A stretch of DNA of 64,000 nt from Allomuricauda sp. F6463D (GTDB taxonomy: Bacteria > Bacteroidota > Bacteroidia > Flavobacteriales > Flavobacteriaceae): contig NZ_JALKAN010000002.1 of NCBI RefSeq assembly GCF_023015965.1, positions 682,001 through 746,000 of the forward strand. Direction: 5' to 3'. This document shows positions 43,627 to 53,201 of the stretch, piece after piece (within the stretch, counting starts at the first letter, position 1; every line of letters begins with the position of its first letter). Under the pieces are notes generated by a model. The model saw only the letters and a program-made list of their open reading frames with translations. It was not told the DNA's origin and ran no database searches. A program made the position numbers and the translations under genes.

Positions 43627-45525
43627 TTAATAAGCTCTTTCGTTTCTGCCTTCAAAAAAGTTTACAAAAGCCTTGTTGACTACTTTGTTTCCACCGGGTG
43701 TTGGGTAATTTCCGGTAAAATACCAGTCGCCCAGATTTTTTGGACAAGCGTTATGAAGCCCTTCAATGGTTTGGTAAATAATCTCAACTTCAGCGTTGAT
43801 ACCCTCGGGACTCAAAATCTCTCCAATTTTCTTTGAGATCTGTTTTGCTGTGAAAGGTGCGTAAAATTCTTGGACGTAGTTTACCGCTTTTTCATTCGAG
43901 GCATCGGTTTGGGTAAGACACTTTTCATAAATCTCTTTGATCAAATGTGTTGTGCCGTGATCTTCGTGCAATGCCTTTGCAGCTTTAAAAGCTACAAAAT
44001 CCTCCAGTTTTGCCATATCAATACCATAGCAATCCGGATATCGTATTTGCGGAGCTGAGGATACCACTACTATTTTCTTTGGAGACAATCTGTCCAATAT
44101 TTTTAGAATGCTTCGTTTCAATGTGGTTCCACGAACGATGCTGTCGTCAATAATCACTAGGTTGTCCGTAGGTTTTACGGAGCCATAGGAAATATCATAA
44201 ACGTGGGTCACCAGATCATCCCTACTGCTATCTTGAGTAATAAAGGTTCTAAGTTTAGCATCTTTAATGGCCACTTTTTCTATCCGTGGCCTAATGTTCA
44301 ATATTTTATGAAGCTCTTCGCCTGTCATGTTTGGTCCCAAGGCTAAAATTTGTTCCTCTTTTTTCTTGTTGAGGTAGTTTTGGGCCTCTTTTACCATTCC
44401 AAAAAACGAAGTTTCCGCTGTGTTTGGAATATAGGAGAAAACGGTATTTTGTAAATCGTCCTCAATGGACTTCAATATTTCCGGGAATACCAGTTTTCCA
44501 AGTTTTTTCCTTTCTTGATAGATTTCCTTGTCACTACCACGGGAAAAGTAAATGCGTTCAAATGAACACGCTTTCCGTTCGGTGGGCTCAAGAATTTCTT
44601 TGAGTGCCATGGAACCATTTTTCTTGATGATTATAGCATGTCCGGGATCTAATTCCTTTATATCATCAAAATCAACATTGAAAACGGTCTGTATCACGGG
44701 GCGTTCAGATGCTACCACAACTACTTCATCATCTTGGTAGTAATATGCGGGTCTAATTCCAGCGGGATCTCTCATTACAAAAGCGTCACCGTGCCCTAAG
44801 AGTCCGCTCATAGCATATCCGCCATCCCAGTTTTTAGATGCTTTTCTTAATATCTTGGCAACGTTCAAACGTTCCGCAATTAGTGGTGAGGCTTCTCTTT
44901 TGGTGTATCCTTCTTTTTTTATTTGTTTATAGAGCTTGGCTACGGCATCATCCAAAAAATGACCGATTTTCTCCATTACGGTAACTGTATCGGCTTTTTC
45001 TTTGGGATGCTGACCCAATTCTATTAAGTTGCCAAAAAGTTCATCAACATTGGTCATGTTAAAGTTACCGGCAACTATAAGGTTACGATGCATCCAGTTG
45101 TTCTGTCTTAAAAAGGGATGAACGCTCTCAATACTGTTTTTGCCAAAAGTCCCATAACGAACGTGACCCATAAGCAATTCTCCAATATATGGGATGTTCT
45201 TTTTTTGCCAATCCACATCATCTTCATGTTCCGGATGTTCCGCCAATGCGGTATTGATACGATTGTTGATTTGGGCAAAAATATCTTGTATAGGCTGTTG
45301 TTGGGCAGAACGCACCCGGCTCATATATCGCTCACCGGGATCCATGTCCAGTTTAATGCTTGCAAAACCGGCACCATCCTGTCCGCGGTTATGCTGTTTT
45401 TCCATCAACAAGTACATTTTGTTTACACCATAAAAAGCTGTGCCGTACTTTTCTTTATAGTACTCCAAGGGTTTAAGCAATCGGATCAATGAAATTCCAC
45501 ACTCGTGCTTAATGGGATCACTCAT
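43627..45525 (-). CDS. purF: Amidophosphoribosyltransferase, long Bacteroidota form
   Basis: 632 residues from the ATG at 45525 (MSDPIKHECGISLIRLLKPL). The glutaminase nucleophile is the Cys of HECGIS, NRGQDGAGF and HVRYGTFG line the glutamine site, and the PRPP loop is NLVIIDDSIVRGTTLKRSIL. It makes 5-phosphoribosylamine, the first committed purine step. It is longer than the roughly 500-residue E. coli enzyme, mostly by insertions in the N-terminal domain and a C-terminal tail. The upstream ATG at 45564 lies inside a hairpin and is rejected. Confidence 0.94.
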   Translation of the reverse strand: MSDPIKHECGISLIRLLKPLEYYKEKYGTAFYGVNKMYLLMEKQHNRGQDGAGFASIKLDMDPGERYMSRVRSAQQQPIQDIFAQINNRINTALAEHPEHEDDVDWQKKNIPYIGELLMGHVRYGTFGKNSIESVHPFLRQNNWMHRNLIVAGNFNMTNVDELFGNLIELGQHPKEKADTVTVMEKIGHFLDDAVAKLYKQIKKEGYTKREASPLIAERLNVAKILRKASKNWDGGYAMSGLLGHGDAFVMRDPAGIRPAYYYQDDEVVVVASERPVIQTVFNVDFDDIKELDPGHAIIIKKNGSMALKEILEPTERKACSFERIYFSRGSDKEIYQERKKLGKLVFPEILKSIEDDLQNTVFSYIPNTAETSFFGMVKEAQNYLNKKKEEQILALGPNMTGEELHKILNIRPRIEKVAIKDAKLRTFITQDSSRDDLVTHVYDISYGSVKPTDNLVIIDDSIVRGTTLKRSILKILDRLSPKKIVVVSSAPQIRYPDCYGIDMAKLEDFVAFKAAKALHEDHGTTHLIKEIYEKCLTQTDASNEKAVNYVQEFYAPFTAKQISKKIGEILSPEGINAEVEIIYQTIEGLHNACPKNLGDWYFTGNYPTPGGNKVVNKAFVNFFEGRNERAY

Positions 45526-45543
45526 AACAAACTGAATAAAAAA

Positions 45544-45562
45544 GCCCTGAAAATTCCAGGGC
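45544..45562 (-). terminator. Hairpin between the PfkB kinase gene and purF
   Basis: GCCCTG-AAAATTC-CAGGGC, followed on the minus strand by TTTTTTATT. It lies 6 bases past the kinase stop and about 20 bases before the purF ATG. Since purF has no clear promoter in that short gap, readthrough or attenuation is possible. Confidence 0.75.
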
Positions 45563-45568
45563 AAATAT

Positions 45569-46495
45569 TTATGTTAATTCAATATTGAACTGCGTCAATT
45601 TTTTAAATTGTGTCAGGCGGGTATCTATCTCGCTCTTTTTTAAATTCACCATCCTTTCGGTTCCAAATTTTTCAACACAAAAAGAAGCTAAATTAGAACC
45701 ATGTATTATGGCATTTTTCATACTTTCAAAAGATATGTTTCTTGCTTCGGTCAGGTATCCTGCAAAACCGCCTGCAAAAGTATCTCCTGCTCCGGTGGGG
45801 TCAAAAACTTCTTCCAAAGGAAGCGCGGGGGCAAAGAAAATATTGTCCTTATGAAACAAAAGAGCTCCGTGTTCTCCTTTTTTTATGACCACATATTTTG
45901 GTCCCATTTCCTGTATTTTGGCTGCAGCTTTGACCAGGGAGTATTCGGAGGTCAATTGTCTGGCCTCTTCATCATTTATAGTGATAACATCAATTTTTGA
46001 AATTACGGTTATCAACTCGTCCCAAGCATTGTCCATCCAAAAGTTCATCGTATCCAAAACTATAAGTTTTGGTCGTTTTTCCATCTGATTAATTACACTT
46101 AACTGAATGGTTGGGTGAAGATTGCCGAGCATAACAATATCTGCGTCAGTGTAATCGTTTGATACCACAGGGCTAAAATCGGCCAAAGTATTCAATTCCG
46201 TAGCCAAGGTATCGCGAGAGTTAAGGTCGTTGTGGTATTTCCCCTCCCAAAAGAAAGTTTTACCTCCTTTTACAACCTCTACACCAGTAAGATCGATGTT
46301 TTTATTATTTAAAATGTCCATGTAGGATTGTGGAAAGTCATCTCCTACAACAGATACAATTGCGGAATCTATTTTAAACTGTGAGGCTGCCAATCCAATA
46401 TATGTACCTGCGCCCCCTAAAATTCTTCCTGTTTTCCCGAACGGTGTTTCAATGGCATCAAAAGCCATAGTTCCCACGATCAGTAATTTGCCCAT
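45569..46495 (-). CDS. PfkB-family carbohydrate/nucleoside kinase
   Basis: 308 residues. The N-terminal GGAGTYIGLAASQF and the C-terminal signature DPTGAGDTFAGGFAGYL, with the catalytic Asp in GAGD, define the ribokinase/PfkB fold. The sugar or nucleoside specificity is not evident. Its place between purN and purF makes a nucleoside or ribose-type substrate plausible, but that is inference from context only. ATG at 46495; a hairpin follows. Confidence 0.88.
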   Translation of the reverse strand: MGKLLIVGTMAFDAIETPFGKTGRILGGAGTYIGLAASQFKIDSAIVSVVGDDFPQSYMDILNNKNIDLTGVEVVKGGKTFFWEGKYHNDLNSRDTLATELNTLADFSPVVSNDYTDADIVMLGNLHPTIQLSVINQMEKRPKLIVLDTMNFWMDNAWDELITVISKIDVITINDEEARQLTSEYSLVKAAAKIQEMGPKYVVIKKGEHGALLFHKDNIFFAPALPLEEVFDPTGAGDTFAGGFAGYLTEARNISFESMKNAIIHGSNLASFCVEKFGTERMVNLKKSEIDTRLTQFKKLTQFNIELT

Positions 46496-46592
46496 TGCCT
46501 AATTTTTGCTGCAAATATAAGATATAGCAATGCCATACAATAATAAGAGCGTTTCATTTATGAAAAATTGGGATAAATGAATGGATATAAGG

Positions 46593-47228
46593 TTACTTTC
46601 TTCCAAAATCGGCAGGTATTTCACCCCAAGCTTTCGTTTCCCATTTTACAATTGGAGTATTGAACCGGTTTTTTGTCAACCATTCTTCAGCACGCGCTAT
46701 CAATTCAAAAAGCTGAGCGTTTTTAGCTGTTTTTTTAAGTTTGGTGCCACATTTCTTTTTTCGTACCCAACCAATGGCAATTCTAGAATCGGAATAGAGA
46801 ATACGTTCACTTTTTTGTTGTTTTAAAAAAGCGAGGCCATGAACCAGGGCCAAAAACTCCCCTACGTTGCTGGTGCCTTGTTCAAAGGGGCCTTGGTGGA
46901 AAAGTACCCGTTTGGATTTGGTTTCTACACCACGGTATTCCATTTTTCCGGGGTTACCGCTCGAGGCTGCATCAACGGCTATGGAATTATAATTGGGGTC
47001 ACCAATTTTTAACAATTCCTCTGGAGTAAGTTCTTTTTTGCCCTTGGACTTTCCTTTGTATTCCAGATAATTGCTGTTAAAGGCCTTTTTAGCTTCTTCA
47101 AATGTGGTGAAGGATTTGTATTGGGCTCCTTTGACCCCATCGATTTGGGCTTTGCAATCTGTCCAGGATTCAAAAATACCGGGATGTTTGCCTTTCCAAA
47201 CTACATAAAACTTCTTTTTCTTGGCCAT
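46593..47228 (-). CDS. Ribonuclease H with N-terminal viroplasmin domain
   Basis: 211 residues. N-terminal hybrid-binding domain FYVVWKGKHPGIFESWTDCK (viroplasmin/RNase H1 HBD) with YKSFTTFEEAKKAF. The catalytic domain carries Asp in IAVDAASSGNPG, Glu in NVGEFLALVHGL and Asp in LYSDSRIAIGWV. Degrades RNA in RNA-DNA hybrids. The ATG at 47228 abuts the purN stop codon, so the two are cotranscribed. Confidence 0.92.
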   Translation of the reverse strand: MAKKKKFYVVWKGKHPGIFESWTDCKAQIDGVKGAQYKSFTTFEEAKKAFNSNYLEYKGKSKGKKELTPEELLKIGDPNYNSIAVDAASSGNPGKMEYRGVETKSKRVLFHQGPFEQGTSNVGEFLALVHGLAFLKQQKSERILYSDSRIAIGWVRKKKCGTKLKKTAKNAQLFELIARAEEWLTKNRFNTPIVKWETKAWGEIPADFGRK

Positions 47229-47792
47229 TTAGGATAAGAGTTTTTCAATCACTTTTGGAAAGTGTTCATATTCCAATTGATGTACCTTTTGGGCAATTTC
47301 AGCAGTATCGTCTGTAGGTTCGATCTTTGTTTTAGCCTGAAGTATAATAGCACCCTCGTCATAATTCTCATTTACATAATGTATGGTAATACCTGTTTCG
47401 ACCTCTTTATTCTCTTTTACGGCCTGATGAACACTGTCTCCGTACATACCTTTTCCGCCGTATTTTGGTAAGAGTGCAGGATGAATGTTGATGATTTTAT
47501 TGGGAAAAGCATCAATAAGGTTGGAAGGTATCCTCCAAAGAAAGCCTGCAAGCACAATTAAATCCGTGTTAAGTCCCTGTAAAAAATGTAAAACCGTATC
47601 GGAGCTTTTAAATGCGGATTTATTAAAGTAAAAAGCAGGTACTCCAAGGCGTTCGCAACGCTCTAAGACTTTTGCAGATTTCTTATTGGTGAGCACCGCA
47701 GCTACCGTCACCTTTGGGTTATCACTAAAAAAGGAAATAATGTTTTCTGCATTTGACCCACTGCCCGATGCGAAAATTACAATTCGTTTCAT
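47229..47792 (-). CDS. purN: Phosphoribosylglycinamide formyltransferase
   Basis: 187 residues. Transfers the formyl group of 10-formyl-THF to GAR in purine synthesis. FASGSGSNAENII binds phosphate, NIHPALLPKYGGKGMYG and GITIHYVNENYDEGAII hold the catalytic Asn, His and Asp. ATG at 47792. Divergent from acpP, a gene order widely kept in flavobacteria. RNase H follows with no gap. Confidence 0.95.
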   Translation of the reverse strand: MKRIVIFASGSGSNAENIISFFSDNPKVTVAAVLTNKKSAKVLERCERLGVPAFYFNKSAFKSSDTVLHFLQGLNTDLIVLAGFLWRIPSNLIDAFPNKIINIHPALLPKYGGKGMYGDSVHQAVKENKEVETGITIHYVNENYDEGAIILQAKTKIEPTDDTAEIAQKVHQLEYEHFPKVIEKLLS

Positions 47793-47913
47793 TCGTTAGG
47801 AATTCATATGATTTTGGATTAAATTACGTCGGCTAAAATAATGTACAGCACTTTATAATCTTTAATTTGATCCACATTTTATCGACAAATAGTGTATTTA
47901 ATCCAAAGTTTTA

Positions 47914-47921
47914 TATTTTTG
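47914..47921 (+). promoter_or_regulatory. -7 element of acpP
   Basis: TATTTTTG fits TAnnTTTG. Initiation is predicted near 47925, leaving an AT-rich leader of about 30 nt. The -33 position reads GTG rather than TTG. Confidence 0.5.
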
Positions 47922-47954
47922 CCAACGATTTAAATTTTTAAAACCACAATAATT

Positions 47955-48188
47955 ATGTCAGACATTGCATCAAGAGTAAAGGCTATCATCGTTGATAAAC
48001 TAGGTGTAGATGAAAATGAAGTAGTTGCAGAAGCTAGCTTTACCAACGACTTAGGAGCGGATTCCTTGGACACTGTTGAACTTATCATGGAGTTTGAGAA
48101 AGAATTTGATATCCAGATACCAGATGACCAAGCAGAAAATATTGCCACTGTGGGTCAAGCTATTAGCTACATCGAAGAAGCTAAGTAA
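47955..48188 (+). CDS. acpP: Acyl carrier protein
   Basis: 77 residues, strongly acidic. The phosphopantetheine attachment Ser is in [16 protein letters not shown]. Carries growing acyl chains for type II fatty-acid synthesis in the cytosol. ATG at 47955. A hairpin lies between it and fabF, which may set the higher expression of acpP relative to fabF. Confidence 0.98.
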   Translation: MSDIASRVKAIIVDKLGVDENEVVAEASFTNDLGADSLDTVELIMEFEKEFDIQIPDDQAENIATVGQAISYIEEAK

Positions 48189-48214
48189 TTCAATGATATA
48201 TCGCTAAAGATTAT

Positions 48215-48250
48215 AAATTATCCATGTGGTGGCTATCACATGGATAATTT
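48215..48250 (+). terminator. Terminator (partial) between acpP and fabF
   Basis: AAATTATCCATGTG / CACATGGATAATTT, a 14-bp stem with an 8-base loop, running into a T-run. Some readthrough into fabF is likely, since I see no convincing separate fabF promoter in the 37-base remainder. Confidence 0.8.
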
Positions 48251-48287
48251 TTTTATAATTTAGGTCTAAAGGGTAAAAAATAGTTCA

Positions 48288-49538
48288 ATGCAGTTAAAGC
48301 GAGTTGTAATTACTGGAATGGGAGCGTTGACCCCCATTGGTAATAATTTGGAAGCTTATTGGGAAGGACTACGAACCGGTAAGAGCGGTTCTGCCCCCAT
48401 TACGTATTTCGACACCGAAAAATTTAAAACAAAGTTTGCTTGCGAACTTAAAGGGTACGATCCTGCTGATTATTTTGATAGGAAGGAAGCCAGAAAACTC
48501 GATAAGTTTGCTCAATATGCTTTAGTGTCCTCGGACGAAGCTATCGCAGACTCTGGAATAGACTTGGACGTTGTAGATAAGTTTAGGGTTGGTGTTATAT
48601 GGGGCGCAGGAATAGGCGGATTGGAAACTTTTCAGAACGAGGTGATCAACTATGCCGAAGGCGATGGTACTCCCCGATTCAATCCTTTCTTTATTCCAAA
48701 AATGATTGCCGATATAGCACCAGGTAATATTTCCATTAAACATGGATTTATGGGACCTAATTATACAACTGTATCCGCATGTGCCTCATCGGCCAATGCT
48801 ATGATCGATGCACTCAACTACATTAGGTTGGGACATTGCGATGTTATTGTATCCGGAGGTAGTGAAGCTGCCGTAACTATGGCGGGTATGGGCGGATTTA
48901 ACGCCATGCACGCACTTTCCACTAGAAATGAAAGCCCAGAAACAGCTTCCAGACCATTCGACGCTACGCGTGACGGATTTGTATTGGGAGAAGGTGGAGG
49001 AGCACTTATACTTGAAGAGTATGAGCACGCCAAAGCCAGAGGAGCAAAGATATATGCAGAAGTATTAGGTGGAGGCCTATCCAGCGATGCGCACCATATG
49101 ACAGCCCCGCACCCTGAAGGAATTGGAGTGGTAAAAGTTATGGAAAACTGTTTGGAGAACGCAGGATTAAAACCTGAAGACGTGGATGCCATAAACACTC
49201 ACGGAACTTCTACACCTCTAGGAGATGTAGCAGAATTAAAAGCTATTTCCAAAGTATTTGGTGATCATGCCAAAAATATCAACATCAACTCAACCAAGTC
49301 AATGACGGGTCACTTGTTGGGTGCAGCAGGAGCCATTGAGGCCATTGCATCCATATTAGCTATGGAGCATAGTTTGGTACCCCCTACCATTAACCATAGT
49401 GTGGTGGATGAACAGATAGACCCATCGCTAAACTTGACCTTGAACAAGGCACAAGAACGAGAGGTAAAAGTTGCCATGAGCAATACATTTGGATTTGGAG
49501 GACACAATGCTTGTGTACTATTCAAAAAAATAGGGTAG
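48288..49538 (+). CDS. fabF: Beta-ketoacyl-ACP synthase II
   Basis: 416 residues. Cys-His-His triad: VSACASSANAM (nucleophile), NTHGTSTPLGD and STKSMTGHLLGAAGA. Condenses malonyl-ACP with acyl-ACP. ATG at 48288 (MQLKRVVITGMGALTPIG). It forms a run with acpP upstream and rnc 9 bases downstream. Confidence 0.97.
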   Translation: MQLKRVVITGMGALTPIGNNLEAYWEGLRTGKSGSAPITYFDTEKFKTKFACELKGYDPADYFDRKEARKLDKFAQYALVSSDEAIADSGIDLDVVDKFRVGVIWGAGIGGLETFQNEVINYAEGDGTPRFNPFFIPKMIADIAPGNISIKHGFMGPNYTTVSACASSANAMIDALNYIRLGHCDVIVSGGSEAAVTMAGMGGFNAMHALSTRNESPETASRPFDATRDGFVLGEGGGALILEEYEHAKARGAKIYAEVLGGGLSSDAHHMTAPHPEGIGVVKVMENCLENAGLKPEDVDAINTHGTSTPLGDVAELKAISKVFGDHAKNININSTKSMTGHLLGAAGAIEAIASILAMEHSLVPPTINHSVVDEQIDPSLNLTLNKAQEREVKVAMSNTFGFGGHNACVLFKKIG

Positions 49539-49547
49539 TTTTGTAAC

Positions 49548-50285
49548 ATGAAATTTACTTCCAAAATATTCAATTCCCATCCAAAAACGGATGGGGATTT
49601 TTTTTTGGGGATCAAAAAAATACTTGGTTTTAAGCCCAAAAGTATTGAAATCTACAAGACAGCGTTCGTGCACCGATCCATGAACAAAAAGGACGAAAAG
49701 GGCACCCCAATCAATTACGAACGTTTGGAATTTCTAGGGGATTCCATGCTGGGAACCATCATTTCAAAATATTTGTATAACAAAGTTCCAGAGGGTGATG
49801 AAGGCTATTTGACCAAGATGCGCTCCAAAGTGGTGAGCCGAAAACACCTTAACGAACTAGGTAAGGATTTGGGCTTGTTAAACTATGTTGAGAGCAGGAT
49901 TCCAAAATCACATTTCGGTGAAAATATACACGGAAACGTGTTCGAAGCATTGGTAGGTGCGATTTATTTGGACAGGGGTTATAACTATTGCGAAAAATTT
50001 ATCGACGAAAGGGTTATTGAACCCTATGTGGATATTGAACAGCTTGAGGGCAAAGTGATCAGTTATAAAAGTTTGGTAATAGAATGGTGCCAAAAAGAAA
50101 AAAAACCCTTTAATTACGATGTGTACGAGGACACAGGAAACGATGAACTCAAACACTTCGCGGTTAAACTTACCATTGGGGATAGAATGTTGGCAAAAGC
50201 TAGAGCCACCTCAAAGAAAAAAGCCGAAGAAAAAGCATCCAAACGTGCTTATTTCGCATTACAGAACAAGATAGAAAACCAGTAG
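49548..50285 (+). CDS. rnc: Ribonuclease III
   Basis: 245 residues. Signature NYERLEFLGDSMLGTIIS, the second acidic site in GNVFEALVGAIYLDRG, and a C-terminal dsRNA-binding domain ending ARATSKKKAEEKASKRAYFAL. Processes rRNA precursors and double-stranded RNA. The N-terminal 20 residues are somewhat longer than in E. coli. It starts 9 bases after fabF, so it is probably cotranscribed. Confidence 0.96.
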   Translation: MKFTSKIFNSHPKTDGDFFLGIKKILGFKPKSIEIYKTAFVHRSMNKKDEKGTPINYERLEFLGDSMLGTIISKYLYNKVPEGDEGYLTKMRSKVVSRKHLNELGKDLGLLNYVESRIPKSHFGENIHGNVFEALVGAIYLDRGYNYCEKFIDERVIEPYVDIEQLEGKVISYKSLVIEWCQKEKKPFNYDVYEDTGNDELKHFAVKLTIGDRMLAKARATSKKKAEEKASKRAYFALQNKIENQ

Positions 50286-50390
50286 TTTTAAATAATTGTA
50301 AACTCAAACGTTTTCGCTTTATTTAAAGGTGTATTGTTTTGTATAAACTAGGCATTCATTAGGATTAAACCTATATTTACAGTTCGTTTT

Positions 50391-50861
50391 ATGGGCATGT
50401 TAACCACGCACAAAATATCGGCAGACCTATTTGATGATAGTTTTAAGCTCATCGCAATACACAGTGATTTGGAAGATTATGCTATCACCTATGCCATAAA
50501 TTCCACTTGTGGGCTATTTTTAAAACGGATGAAAAAAGACCTTTATCTTGAAGGAAATTTAGCTTTTTCCGTTTTTGATTGGGACGATGAGATGAACGAT
50601 GTGTATTGGACATTGATCTCCAATAAATGCGAAGTTGAAGAGGTGTTGCCCTCAGTTGGGTTGTTCGGAAACAATGTTTCCAAAAGAACCGATCATTTGG
50701 TGAAAGAACGAAAAGAAGTGGATTATTTTTTGAAAGTTGACGCAGTGGACGAAACATTGTTCACCGAAAAAATTAAATCCATTAATCAGATAGCCAACGT
50801 AATTACTGCCTACCCGTTGGAAACAGACAATATGAAATCAAAAAGAAATTTAATCTTTTAA
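50391..50861 (+). CDS. IPExxxVDY-family protein of unknown function
   Basis: 156 residues, no signal peptide. HKISADLFDDSFKLIAIHSD near the N-terminus and the motif region LVKERKEVDYFLKVD match the flavobacterial IPExxxVDY family, here with V-K-E in place of I-P-E. It is regularly found between rnc and pyk in this group. Function unknown. Two bases separate its stop from the pyk ATG, so translation is probably coupled. Confidence 0.8.
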   Translation: MGMLTTHKISADLFDDSFKLIAIHSDLEDYAITYAINSTCGLFLKRMKKDLYLEGNLAFSVFDWDDEMNDVYWTLISNKCEVEEVLPSVGLFGNNVSKRTDHLVKERKEVDYFLKVDAVDETLFTEKIKSINQIANVITAYPLETDNMKSKRNLIF

Positions 50862-50863
50862 AA

Positions 50864-52306
50864 ATGCCAACTAGAAAGAAGACTAAAATTGTAGCAACCT
50901 TGGGGCCGGCTACCAGTAAAAAGGAAACGCTCAGGGAAATGATAATGGCCGGAGTGGACGTTTTTAGAATAAACTTTTCCCACGCTGCATATGAAGATGT
51001 TGCTGAACGTATTAGAATCATAAGGGAACTTAATGATGAGTTGGAAGTCAACGTCGCCATACTAGCCGATTTACAAGGGCCCAAATTGAGAGTTGGGGTT
51101 ATGGGAGGAGAAGCCATAGTTTCATCAGGAGACGAGGTTACTTTTGTTACAGGCGAGCCTTTTGAGGGAACTGCGGAAAGAGTTTATATGAACTATAAAA
51201 ACTTTCCCAAGGATGTTAAGCCTGGAGAACGCGTACTTTTGGATGACGGCAAATTGATTTTTGAAGTAAAATCAACCAACGGAAAAGATGAGGTGGTCGC
51301 AACAGTAATACAAGGAGGCCCCTTAAAGTCCAAAAAGGGCGTAAACTTGCCCAATACAGCTATATCGTTGCCGGCACTCACAAAAAAAGATATTGAAGAT
51401 GCCATTTTTGCCATTGGACAAGATGTGGATTGGATGGCCCTTTCTTTTGTACGCCATAGCCAAGATATTGTGGACCTTCAAGAGTTGATCAAAAAGCATT
51501 CGGAACATAAAATTCCGATAATAGCGAAAATTGAAAAGCCTGAAGCCGTTGAGAATATCGACAAGATTGTCACCCAATGTGACGGTCTTATGGTGGCTCG
51601 TGGAGATTTGGGTGTGGAAGTTCCAGCACAAGAGGTTCCATTAATTCAGAAGAAATTGGTGCTCAGTGCAAAAAAAGGGAGAATACCCGTGATTATTGCT
51701 ACCCAGATGATGGAGACTATGATCACCAGTCTAACCCCTACACGTGCCGAAGTAAACGATGTTGCCAACTCCGTTATGGATGGTGCTGATGCGGTAATGC
51801 TATCAGGAGAAACATCAGTAGGGAACTATCCTGTTCAGGTTATTGAAAAAATGTCCAGTATAGTTACAAGTGTAGAGGGATCTAGCTTGATTCAAGTGCC
51901 ACAGACACCTCCACATATTAGAACAAAAAGATACATTACAAAATCCGTATGTTACCACGCGGCATTAATGGCCAACGAAATTGAAGCAAGAGCCATTTCT
52001 ACTTTAACGAATAGTGGTTACACGGCATTTCAAATTTCTGCTTGGAGACCTGCAGCACATATTCTCGTGTTTACATCCAATAAAAGAATTTTGACCCAGC
52101 TCAACCTGTTATGGGGAGTAAAAGCATTTTACTATGACAAGTTTGTGTCCACAGACCAAACCATCGAAGATGTAAACCAAATGGCCTGTAAAAAAGGATT
52201 TTTGAATGTTGGAGACATGCTAGTTAGCTTGGCAGCGATGCCAATCAAAGAAAAAGGGATGGTGAATACGTTAAGGGTAACTGAAATAGAGAATTGTAAT
52301 TTTTAA
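50864..52306 (+). CDS. pyk: Pyruvate kinase
   Basis: 480 residues. TKIVATLGPATS at the N-terminus, the catalytic Lys segment IIAKIEKPEAVENID, GLMVARGDLGVEVP and the substrate loop MMETMITSLTPTRAEVNDVANSVMDGADAVMLSGET. Converts PEP and ADP to pyruvate and ATP, the last step of glycolysis. A terminator follows. Confidence 0.97.
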   Translation: MPTRKKTKIVATLGPATSKKETLREMIMAGVDVFRINFSHAAYEDVAERIRIIRELNDELEVNVAILADLQGPKLRVGVMGGEAIVSSGDEVTFVTGEPFEGTAERVYMNYKNFPKDVKPGERVLLDDGKLIFEVKSTNGKDEVVATVIQGGPLKSKKGVNLPNTAISLPALTKKDIEDAIFAIGQDVDWMALSFVRHSQDIVDLQELIKKHSEHKIPIIAKIEKPEAVENIDKIVTQCDGLMVARGDLGVEVPAQEVPLIQKKLVLSAKKGRIPVIIATQMMETMITSLTPTRAEVNDVANSVMDGADAVMLSGETSVGNYPVQVIEKMSSIVTSVEGSSLIQVPQTPPHIRTKRYITKSVCYHAALMANEIEARAISTLTNSGYTAFQISAWRPAAHILVFTSNKRILTQLNLLWGVKAFYYDKFVSTDQTIEDVNQMACKKGFLNVGDMLVSLAAMPIKEKGMVNTLRVTEIENCNF

Positions 52307-52331
52307 ACAGCTTATCTAAATCAATAAATTT

Positions 52332-52367
52332 AAAAAGGTGTGGAATGGAAATAGACCGCACCTTTTT
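52332..52367. terminator. Terminator between pyk and the convergent TetR gene
   Basis: AAAAAGGTGTGG / CCGCACCTTTTT, an 11-of-12 stem, with T-runs usable from both directions. Confidence 0.85.
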
Positions 52368-52375
52368 TTATGCCT

Positions 52376-52954
52376 TTATTTTAAATCCATGTCTACGAAA
52401 AGGGATGGTGCTATGTTTCTTGCCATAAAAATAGGCCAGTCATTTTTGAACAGATGACTTTCAGTAACCGCGCTTTCGTACAAAAGATAAAGCCCGCTCG
52501 ATATTTTTTCTATTTCCGCTTTGGACAGATTGGAAATATTGTTACCCACAACCTCACCTAGAAAAAGCAATAGTTCTTTTTTTTGCTTTTGGATTACTCC
52601 AAGAATTTTAGTTTGATGGGGAGAAAGCTCTCCCAGAGTTTTTATGTTCCAACAACCTTGAAAATTCTCTTCCATGTACATGTCGCGTAGCAAGTCAAAA
52701 ATGGCCAATAGTTTGGGCCTACTTTCATTCCGCTCCCCCACATAGGCTTTTAGGCTCTCCATAAAGAATTTGTGTCTTTGCTTTAGATAGGCAATACAAA
52801 TGTCTTCTTTGGATTTAAAATGAGAGTATAGTGTGGCCTTTGCAATATCACATGTTGAAATAATCTCGTTAATACCTGTTGAATTGTACCCTTGGGAATA
52901 AAAAAGGTTCCCCGCTGAAGTTATGATGTGTTCGTGCAAATCGTTTCGATGCAT
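52376..52954 (-). CDS. TetR/AcrR-family transcription regulator
   Basis: 192 residues. The N-terminal HTH is clear: IITSAGNLFYSQGYNSTGIN with CDIAKATLYSHFKSKEDIC. The C-terminal ligand domain contains GCWNIKTLGELSPHQTKILG. Such proteins usually repress a nearby or divergent gene; the divergent neighbour is the M16 peptidase 247 bases away, but no operator palindrome stands out. ATG at 52954. Confidence 0.88.
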   Translation of the reverse strand: MHRNDLHEHIITSAGNLFYSQGYNSTGINEIISTCDIAKATLYSHFKSKEDICIAYLKQRHKFFMESLKAYVGERNESRPKLLAIFDLLRDMYMEENFQGCWNIKTLGELSPHQTKILGVIQKQKKELLLFLGEVVGNNISNLSKAEIEKISSGLYLLYESAVTESHLFKNDWPIFMARNIAPSLFVDMDLK

Positions 52955-53201
52955 AAAAAGAAATAAATAAGAATAAAATTATCAGGGAACACTATTGCAA
53001 ATTAATAAAGAAATTATGGGGCGGGCAATTAAACCGCGCTAACTATCTAACAGTATTTTGTGATTGTATACTGATTAAAACTTGAAAAAATCCTTAAAAA
53101 GGAAGCTAGAAATAGCCAACTAATTAATAATGTGACCATTGCAAACAAATTCCTATCTTGTATATCAAATAATATCAATCAATTAACAAAAAACAAGAGA
53201 A

